Below, one piece after another: positions 1 through 5,213 of a stretch of DNA of 7,005 nucleotides. The first letter of the stretch is position 1, and the number at the start of each line of letters is the position of its first letter. Under the pieces are notes generated by a model. It did not search any database. It was not told the origin of the DNA and saw nothing but the letters and a program-made list of their open reading frames with translations. This DNA is from Chlorobiota bacterium (GTDB taxonomy: Bacteria; Bacteroidota; Bacteroidia; Bacteroidales; JAADGE01), in assembly GCA_013153575.1 (NCBI GenBank), contig JAADEE010000290.1, forward strand, positions 1 through 7,005, in the 5' to 3' direction. The translations under genes and the position numbers were made by a program.

Positions 1-148
1 ATAAAATTACAAAGATTAACAAAATATTAATTGTAAACTATCATTAAACAAGTGTAAATTTTACATAACAGAATGTATAGTAATGTAAAGTGTACAAACA
101 ATTTAGTGGCATAAAATATGCTATAATGTTTTCAGCAAAAATAATATT
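1..148 (+). promoter_or_regulatory. AT-rich leader upstream of the receiver gene, weak promoter signals
   Basis: No gene is visible here; an in-frame stop (TAG, 104-106) bounds the downstream reading frame. A TATAAT hexamer at 122-127 lies 21 nt before the GTG start and could be a -10-like element, but there is no convincing -35 partner and no match to the Bacteroidota TAnnTTTG -7 motif. TGTAAA occurs at 32-37, 53-58 and 84-89, and 53-65 is a perfect dyad (TGTAAA-T-TTTACA). These could be regulator binding sites, but in DNA this AT-rich they may be chance. Whatever lies to the left is outside the window. Confidence 0.3.
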
Positions 149-577
149 GTGAATAAAAAAAATATTACAAAAAATAAAACCATTTTACTTGCTGAAAGTT
201 TTCCTGCAGGAAGAAAAATTATGATTGAGATATTAAAAATGCTTGGTTATAAATATAAAATTGCAGAAAGCGGGTATGAAGTTATCTTATCTTTAAAGAA
301 AGAAAAAATTGATTTGATTATTTTAGATTTAGAACTTCCTCAGTTTGATGGTTTTGAAACTTTGGAGCATATTAGAAGAAATCTTGATTATCCAATAAAT
401 GCAACTCCTATAATTGCAATGACAAACCGAGATTTTTCAGAAGATTTTAATGAAACATATAAAGAAGAAGGCTTTGATGCTTTAATAATAAAACCATTTT
501 CATTAAATGATTTAGACGAAATAATTAAAAAAGTTTTATTTAACTCCAATTCAATTAAAAAGAAAAAAGCTTATTAA
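149..577 (+). CDS. Stand-alone response-regulator receiver domain protein, one acidic-pocket residue missing
   Basis: This 142-residue protein is a single CheY-like receiver domain with no output domain. Receivers accept a phosphoryl group from a histidine kinase and change surface shape to act on a partner. The domain spans about residues 10-132. Asp60 in LIILDLELP is the phosphoacceptor, Thr92 in IAMTN is the switch Thr, and Lys115 in IIKPF is the conserved Lys. The beta1 end reads ILLAES where hybrid-kinase-type receivers read ILLAED or similar, so Glu16 is kept but the second acidic residue (Asp13 of CheY, a direct Mg2+ ligand) is Ser17. Phosphorylation may therefore be weakened or lost. 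The C-terminus is a short basic tail (KKKK at 137-140). The start is GTG at 149; an in-frame TAG at 104-106 limits extension and no ATG lies before Met25, which is inside the fold. There is no Shine-Dalgarno. No kinase is in the window, so the partner is unknown. The fold assignment is secure; the role is not. Confidence 0.88.
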   Translation: MNKKNITKNKTILLAESFPAGRKIMIEILKMLGYKYKIAESGYEVILSLKKEKIDLIILDLELPQFDGFETLEHIRRNLDYPINATPIIAMTNRDFSEDFNETYKEEGFDALIIKPFSLNDLDEIIKKVLFNSNSIKKKKAY

Positions 578-608
578 AAAAGGTCACCTTTAAAAGATGA
601 CCTTTTTT
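576..608. terminator. Bidirectional hairpin terminator between receiver gene and folE
   Basis: There is a perfect 11-bp inverted repeat, AAAAAAGGTCA (576-586) and TGACCTTTTTT (598-608). The loop region can pair further (CTTT-A-AAAG at 588-596) with a single C/A mismatch between the two stems. The A-tract on one arm and T-tract on the other give a U-run in both directions, so it suits termination of both convergent genes. Its left arm begins inside the receiver gene's TAA stop codon (575-577). Confidence 0.85.
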
Positions 609-613
609 ATTTC

Positions 614-1249
614 TTAAATTAATTTTGCTCCAATTAAATGAATAAATTCTTCACGAGTTTTGGCATTATTAAAAGCTCCCGTAAAAGCTGATGTTGTTGT
701 TACAGAATTTTGCTTCTGAACACCTCTAATTCTCATGCACATATGCGAAGCCTCAATAACAACAGCAACTCCCAAAGGTTGCAAAGTTTCTTCAATTGTA
801 TCTCTTATTTGCATTGTTAAGCGTTCTTGTACTTGAAGTCTTCTTGAAAATGCTTCAACAACACGGGCAATTTTACTTAATCCTGTAATTTTACCATTAG
901 GAATATATGCAACATGAGCTTTTCCATAAAATGGTAACATATGATGTTCGCACATTGAATATAAATCAATATCTTTAACAATTACCATTTCTTTGTAATC
1001 TTCTGTAAATAATGCACTTGTGAGTATTTCTTTTGGGTTGGTGTTATATCCTTGCGTCATAAATTGCATTGCTTTTGCAACTCTGACGGGTGTTTTTTCA
1101 AGTCCCTCTCTTTCAACATCTTCACCAAGAAGTTTCATTATTTCTTTATAGTGTTCAGCTATTTTTTTAGTTGTTTCATCGTTCCAACTATCAATTCTTA
1201 CATATCCAAAATCTTCATCAATTCCTGTTCCTTTACTTATAATTTTCAT
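614..1249 (-). CDS. folE: GTP cyclohydrolase I (FolE type 1)
   Basis: The enzyme converts GTP to 7,8-dihydroneopterin triphosphate plus formate, the entry step to folate and other pterins, in the cytoplasm as a toroidal homodecamer. The 211 residues are close to the usual bacterial length. The zinc site is complete: Cys100 and His103 in [10 protein letters not shown] and Cys171 in [10 protein letters not shown], matching E. coli Cys110, His113 and Cys181. Catalytic His102 and His169 (E. coli His112 and His179) are also present. Other family signatures include [12 protein letters not shown] (49-60), [20 protein letters not shown] (123-142, substrate pocket and subunit contacts) and the C-terminal [10 protein letters not shown] (184-193). 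The ATG at 1247-1249 gives a normal N-terminus with no Shine-Dalgarno. The gene converges with the receiver gene and diverges from mqnB, so it appears to be transcribed alone. Confidence 0.97.
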   Translation of the reverse strand: MKIISKGTGIDEDFGYVRIDSWNDETTKKIAEHYKEIMKLLGEDVEREGLEKTPVRVAKAMQFMTQGYNTNPKEILTSALFTEDYKEMVIVKDIDLYSMCEHHMLPFYGKAHVAYIPNGKITGLSKIARVVEAFSRRLQVQERLTMQIRDTIEETLQPLGVAVVIEASHMCMRIRGVQKQNSVTTTSAFTGAFNNAKTREEFIHLIGAKLI

Positions 1250-1260
1250 ATTAAAATATG
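1247..1260. repeat. Small inverted repeat over the folE start codon
   Basis: CATATT (1247-1252) and AATATG (1255-1260) are perfect reverse complements separated by AA, and the left arm contains the folE start codon. It could be an operator half-site pair or could restrict ribosome access, but a 6-bp dyad made mostly of A and T is also likely by chance. Confidence 0.3.
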
Positions 1261-1279
1261 TTTTATCTTTTTATTATAA

Positions 1280-1287
1280 TATTTTTG
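1280..1287 (+). promoter_or_regulatory. Possible Bacteroidota -7 element for mqnB
   Basis: TATTTTTG fits the Bacteroidota -7 consensus TAnnTTTG and lies 34 nt before the TTG start of mqnB, giving a short leader of roughly 25-30 nt. The -33 TTTG partner expected about 20 nt upstream is not clear (the region reads TATGTTTTATC), so this is a weak call. The folE promoter must lie in the same 72-bp divergent region on the other strand; I see no confident motif for it. Confidence 0.3.
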
Positions 1288-1321
1288 TAAAAATATAATA
1301 AATAGAACTTAAAAATAAATT

Positions 1322-2008
1322 TTGAAAAGAATTTCTGAAATATTGCTTATTGCATCAACAAAATTTGAAGTAAATCAAATTATTGAGTTTTTTTCTTTAA
1401 TGAAAGAAAGTAATAACAACTTAAAAAGTTATAAGTATAAAAATTTAAATGTTGATGTATTAATTTCAGGAATTGGTATTCCTTCTACAACTTATTTATT
1501 AACTAAAATTCTTTTAAAAAAGGAATATGATTTAGCTATAAATGTTGGAATTTGTGGAAGTTTTAATAAAAGTATAAAGGTTGGCGATGTTGTAAATGTT
1601 GTTGAAGATGAATTTGCCGATATTGGAATTACAGAAGCAAATAACAATTTTACAAGTTTATTTGATGAAGGTTTTATTAAAGAAAATGAGTTTCCATTTA
1701 TAAACCGAAAGTTAATTTCTAATTTTTCAGGTAATTTAATTTCATTAAAAGAAGTTAAAGGAATAACTGTAAATTCAACATCAGGAAATTATGAACAAAT
1801 AAAAATGCGAAAAGCAAAATTCAATGCAGATGTTGAAACTATGGAAGGTGCGGCTGTTGCGTATGTTTGCTTAATTGAGAATGTTAAATTTATTCAAATT
1901 CGTGCAATCTCAAATCCTGTAGAACCTCGCAATAAAGACAATTGGAATATTCCTATGGCAATTAAAAATTTAACAAACTCTGTTGTTAAAATTTTACAAA
2001 ATCTTTAA
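1322..2008 (+). CDS. mqnB: Futalosine hydrolase (MqnB), menaquinone biosynthesis
   Basis: The enzyme cleaves futalosine to hypoxanthine and dehypoxanthine futalosine in the alternative (futalosine) menaquinone pathway. It belongs to the purine/uridine phosphorylase and MTA/SAH nucleosidase superfamily, and its 228 residues fit. Visible motifs are the beta1 segment ILLIASTKFE (7-16), ISGIGIPST (48-56), the Gly-rich NVGICGSFNKSIKVGDV (74-90), and DVETMEGAAVAYVC (170-183), whose ETMEGAA holds the ribose- and substrate-binding Met/Glu pair. The segment RAISNPVEPRNKDNWNI (194-210) is what separates Bacteroidota MqnB from MTA/SAH nucleosidases, which have a catalytic Asp (ISD) where this protein has Asn198. 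The start is TTG at 1322: an in-frame TAA at 1316-1318 leaves no upstream ATG, and TTG places the first strand at the usual distance from the N-terminus. Other mqn genes are not in the window. The main alternative, a related nucleosidase, is less likely. Confidence 0.92.
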   Translation: MKRISEILLIASTKFEVNQIIEFFSLMKESNNNLKSYKYKNLNVDVLISGIGIPSTTYLLTKILLKKEYDLAINVGICGSFNKSIKVGDVVNVVEDEFADIGITEANNNFTSLFDEGFIKENEFPFINRKLISNFSGNLISLKEVKGITVNSTSGNYEQIKMRKAKFNADVETMEGAAVAYVCLIENVKFIQIRAISNPVEPRNKDNWNIPMAIKNLTNSVVKILQNL

Positions 2009-2012
2009 AAAT

Positions 2013-2047
2013 AAAACCACAATTTCATTTTAAGAAATTGTGGTTTT
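2013..2047. terminator. Bidirectional hairpin terminator between mqnB and the glycogen operon
   Basis: There is a perfect 14-bp stem, AAAACCACAATTTC (2013-2026) and GAAATTGTGGTTTT (2034-2047), with a 7-nt loop, followed on the + strand by a T-rich run (2044-2060). On the - strand it is also followed by a T-run (complement of 2008-2012). It sits 4 nt after the mqnB stop and 11 nt beyond the stop of the convergent GH57 gene, so it can serve both. Confidence 0.88.
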
Positions 2048-2058
2048 GTTTTATTTTT

Positions 2059-3744
2059 TTACTTTCCTCCTTTAAGTTTTGCTTGTAATTTTTTAAGTTC
2101 ATCCCATTTTCCTTTTTCTGCCAAAGATGCTTGTTTTGCCCAAGTTTTAGGATTGTAACGTTTATACCCATTTCCGCCAACACTTATTAATATTTCAGAA
2201 ATTTTTGAAGCTTTTGTTTTTGCTAATTTACTAAAAGTATTAATTCCTGCATTTTGTAATATACTTGCAATTTTTGGACCTATACCTTCAATTTTTGTTA
2301 AATTATCTTTTGTTGTTGTTTTCTTTTTAGGTTTTGGCAAAGCCTTTTTTGCTTTTTGTTTTGGTAGTGCTTTTGCAACTTTTTTAGTTTTAGAAATGGC
2401 AACAAATTCTTCTTTTTCTTTTTCAATTGCTTTAAGAACAGGTTTTACTCTTTCAATCATAACAGGTTGTGTAAGTTTTACATAAAGAGCATGAATTTTT
2501 TCTTCATAATCTTTAATTTTTGAAAGAATTGCTTCCGGTTCTTCAGGAATTAATTGTTCATATGCTTCATTAACTCTTATTTGAAAATCACTTAAAACAT
2601 TCATGTAATTTATAAATGCATCATAAGGAGAATTGAATGGATTAAAGTAATCATGCACAATACCATCAGCCAAAATTTTAGTGCTCATATAATAAAAATG
2701 ATCACTTGTTTGAAGGTATCTCCAAGCTTTTTGCAAATCAGCTCTTTTTATGAACTTCATTTTTCCTGCTAAAGCATATAATTTATGGAATGCTTCTTTT
2801 TGCATTTCATTTCCAAGCCATGCTGTTATGTCACGTTCTTCATCTGCCCAAGAAATTGCATAAGGAACATTCATTGATGCAACAGGTTCGTGTTTTTTTG
2901 CAACTTCTGACGGTGTTGCAAATTTAAAGTTTGTGTTATTGATAATTTCTTCAGGAAATGCCTTTAAGAAATCAAAAATTCCTGTTTCTGCTTTTTGATG
3001 CTCACCAAAAGTTTCATAATCCATAAATAGGTTTACAACTTCGTTTTTATAATCTAAATCAGAAATCCAAGATGCATATTTTTTTGCTGTTAATGGATAT
3101 TCATCCCACCCTTTGTCAGAAAAACGGAATGCAATATCATCACTTAATTTATAATTTTTAAGAATTAATTTAAGTTCAGGTTTCAATACATTGTAATACA
3201 AAACATTTGGACTTTTCCAACCTAAAATATGTTTTGCTCCTTCTGTAATCATGGCTTTAAAACCCATTTCTGCAATGGTTTCTCCAATTAAGTTATCATA
3301 AATCAATTCTGTATTTCTGAAAATCTCAGGAGTTTGTCCAAAATGTTTTTTTATTGCTTTTACATGTTCTTCAACTTGTAATTTAAATTCATCTTTATCA
3401 TATAATGAAATTAATGAATGAGAATATGTTTCTGCAAGAAATTCAACTTGACCTGTTTTTGCAAGTTCTTTAAAACTTTCTAAAACTTCCGGTGCATATT
3501 CTTGAAACTGTTCTAATGCTAATCCTGTAATTGAGAAACTAACTTTAAATTTGTTTTTATGTTTATTTATAAGGTCAAGAAGCAATTTATTTGTGTATAA
3601 ATAACTGTTATTTGCAATTCTTTGCATGTGCATACGATTTTCGAAATCATCGAAATACTGATTATCTTCACCAATGTTAAAAAAACGATATCTTTTTAAT
3701 CTGTATGGTTGATGTACTTGAAAGTATAAGCAAATGTGTTGCAT
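2059..3744 (-). CDS. GH57 alpha-glucan hydrolase/transferase with a C-terminal helix-hairpin-helix domain
   Basis: This is a glycoside hydrolase family 57 protein of 561 residues. GH57 enzymes cleave or transfer alpha-1,4 or alpha-1,6 glucan chains by a retaining mechanism, and members next to a GT4 synthase are thought to act on glycogen. The catalytic domain covers about residues 1-390. Motif 1 is HQPYR (11-15), motif 2 is around GQVEFLAETYSHS (98-110), motif 3 is RNTELIY (143-149) with nucleophile Glu146, motif 4 is MDYETFGEH (241-249) with acid/base Asp242, and SDHFYYM (347-353) fits motif 5. Both catalytic residues are present. A helical segment follows (to about 450), then a Lys/Ala/Pro-rich linker (451-480), then a helix-hairpin-helix domain (481-561) with the hairpin GIGP at 487-490 and the ending NPKTWAKQASLAEKGKWDEL. 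That tail resembles the C-terminal extension of Bacteroidota ribosomal protein L21. No signal peptide is seen, so it is cytoplasmic. It lies 26 nt after the glycosyltransferase stop and is last in the operon. Amylase, branching enzyme and glucanotransferase cannot be told apart here. Confidence 0.92.
   Translation of the reverse strand: MQHICLYFQVHQPYRLKRYRFFNIGEDNQYFDDFENRMHMQRIANNSYLYTNKLLLDLINKHKNKFKVSFSITGLALEQFQEYAPEVLESFKELAKTGQVEFLAETYSHSLISLYDKDEFKLQVEEHVKAIKKHFGQTPEIFRNTELIYDNLIGETIAEMGFKAMITEGAKHILGWKSPNVLYYNVLKPELKLILKNYKLSDDIAFRFSDKGWDEYPLTAKKYASWISDLDYKNEVVNLFMDYETFGEHQKAETGIFDFLKAFPEEIINNTNFKFATPSEVAKKHEPVASMNVPYAISWADEERDITAWLGNEMQKEAFHKLYALAGKMKFIKRADLQKAWRYLQTSDHFYYMSTKILADGIVHDYFNPFNSPYDAFINYMNVLSDFQIRVNEAYEQLIPEEPEAILSKIKDYEEKIHALYVKLTQPVMIERVKPVLKAIEKEKEEFVAISKTKKVAKALPKQKAKKALPKPKKKTTTKDNLTKIEGIGPKIASILQNAGINTFSKLAKTKASKISEILISVGGNGYKRYNPKTWAKQASLAEKGKWDELKKLQAKLKGGK
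2320..2373 (-). repeat. Tandem 9-residue repeat in the Lys/Pro/Ala linker of the GH57 protein
   Basis: Residues 458-466 (KALPKQKAK) and 467-475 (KALPKPKKK) form a near-identical tandem duplication inside the low-complexity linker 451-480. The linker resembles the basic tails of histone-H1-like proteins and joins the catalytic part to the helix-hairpin-helix domain. It is likely disordered and strongly positively charged. Confidence 0.7.
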
Positions 3745-3770
3745 ATTTGTATTTTTTTAGTGTTATAATT

Positions 3771-5213
3771 TTATTTTACTAATGAATCATATATTTTTTT
3801 AACTTCTCTTGCAGGTTTGTCCCATTTCATTTCATCAACTTCTTTTTTTGATTTTTGAATGAACATTTTTGCCATTCCATTGTATTTTACAAGACCATAA
3901 ATTGCATCTGCAAGAGCATCTTCATCCCAGTAATCAATTTTAATTGCATTTTGAATAACTTCGGCAACTCCTGATTGTTTTGAAATAATTACAGGAACAT
4001 TTGAACGCATTGCTTCCAAAGGCGAAATCCCAAAAGGCTCTGATACTGATGGCATTACATAAACATCGCTTATCGAAAACATTTTTGTAACTTCATCTCC
4101 TTTAAGGAAATCGGTAAAATGAAATTTGTCGGTTATTCCAAGTTCGGCAGCATATCTTATCATTTCATGAAACATATCTCCGTTTCCAGCCATCACAAAG
4201 CGAACATCATTTGTTTTTTCTAATACTTTTTTTGCTGCATTCACAAAATAAGCAGGACCTTTTTGGTATGTTATTCTTCCAAGAAATGTAACAAGTTTTT
4301 CTTTTACATTCTTTTTGTAAATGTTTTTTTCGGCTTCTTGCGGTTCAACTGCATTATAAACGGTTTGAATTTTATTTGGGTCAGCACCGTAATATTTTAT
4401 AATTGTGTTTTTTGTTAGGTTGCTTACGGTAATAATTTTGTCGGCAGCATCCATTCCTGCTTTTTCAAGAGCAAAAACCCTTGTATCTACACGTTCTTCG
4501 CCACCTCTATCGTATTCCGTAGCATGAACATGAATAACTAATGGTTTGCCCGAAACTTCTTTTGCTGCAATTCCTGCTGCATTTGCAAGCCAATCGTGCC
4601 CATGAATTAAATCAAAGTCATTTTCTTTTGCTATTATTGAGGCAACCCGAGCATAATTATAAACTTCCTGCAAAAGATTTGGACCGTATCCTCCTTCAAA
4701 TTTATATTTTCCATCTTCGGTATAAGTTTCTTCTTCTGATTTTGAGAAAGTAATTTCTTTTACTTCTCCATCTTTTTCATAGTATAACTTTCCCTCTTTG
4801 TCAATTTTAATGTTTTTATCAAAGATGTTATTTTCTTTAAGAAATTTTTCAAATTCTTCAATAGATAAATATGGTTGAAGTTTTGATTTTACCTCAATAA
4901 TTTCAATGCTTTTTAGGTTTGAAAGTATTTCTGATTTTTTAATTTTTGAATAAGATTTTTTATCTCCTTTTAAGGTTTTAACTTTTTCTTCCCATGAGTT
5001 TTTAAAAGTTTTCTTATAATGTTTAACTGTTATATCTTCGGCACCAATTAATTTTGCAACATCTTCATCTTCATCACCGTATAGTTTTGGAACAACAAAT
5101 AGTATTTCAAGGTCTTCAATTGCTGAAAGACTTTTTGTTAATCCGTAACTTGCTGTTCCAAGACCGCCTGAAATATGCGGTGGAAACTCCCAACCAAACA
5201 TTAATACTTTCAT
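3771..5213 (-). CDS. GT4-family glycosyltransferase, glycogen-synthase-like
   Basis: This 480-residue GT-B retaining glycosyltransferase is of the type found in Bacteroidota glycogen clusters, where it is thought to extend alpha-1,4-glucan from a sugar nucleotide; donor and product are inferred. The N-terminal Rossmann domain starts MKVLMFGWEFPPHISGGLG, with the Gly loop GGLG at 16-19, and continues to HGHDWLANAAG (204-214) and HVHATEYDR (228-236). The C-terminal donor domain has LGRITYQKG (311-319, with Arg313 and Lys318 for the donor phosphates), MAGNGD (341-346) and the EX7E motif Glu392-Glu400 in SEPFGISPLEAM. A Lys/Glu-rich segment (about 60-172) lies between GDED (47-50) and GGYGPNLLQE (174-183) and looks longer than in Bacteroides homologues as I remember them. 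The ATG at 5211-5213 overlaps the stop of the preceding gene by 4 nt (ATGA), which indicates translational coupling. Cytoplasmic; no signal peptide or membrane segment. Confidence 0.9.
   Translation of the reverse strand: MKVLMFGWEFPPHISGGLGTASYGLTKSLSAIEDLEILFVVPKLYGDEDEDVAKLIGAEDITVKHYKKTFKNSWEEKVKTLKGDKKSYSKIKKSEILSNLKSIEIIEVKSKLQPYLSIEEFEKFLKENNIFDKNIKIDKEGKLYYEKDGEVKEITFSKSEEETYTEDGKYKFEGGYGPNLLQEVYNYARVASIIAKENDFDLIHGHDWLANAAGIAAKEVSGKPLVIHVHATEYDRGGEERVDTRVFALEKAGMDAADKIITVSNLTKNTIIKYYGADPNKIQTVYNAVEPQEAEKNIYKKNVKEKLVTFLGRITYQKGPAYFVNAAKKVLEKTNDVRFVMAGNGDMFHEMIRYAAELGITDKFHFTDFLKGDEVTKMFSISDVYVMPSVSEPFGISPLEAMRSNVPVIISKQSGVAEVIQNAIKIDYWDEDALADAIYGLVKYNGMAKMFIQKSKKEVDEMKWDKPAREVKKIYDSLVK

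Noticed and set aside
1052..1279. 75-codon + strand open frame opposite the folE N-terminus
   Set aside because: It is antisense to a well-supported folE, rich in Phe/Ser/Cys as expected from reverse reading of Lys/Glu codons, and matches no family I recognise.
2013..2047. Perfect inverted repeat as a transposon end or attachment site
   Set aside because: Its position between two convergent stops, 7-nt loop and flanking T-runs fit a terminator; no transposase or direct repeats are nearby.
2062..2394. GH57 tail as a separate downstream gene joined by a frameshift
   Set aside because: There is no frame change or stop between the GH57 domain, linker and HhH domain, and no start codon context suggesting an independent gene.
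4541..4753. 70-codon + strand open frame inside the glycosyltransferase
   Set aside because: It is antisense shadow of a conserved coding region; its Leu/Gln-rich composition is typical of reverse frames.
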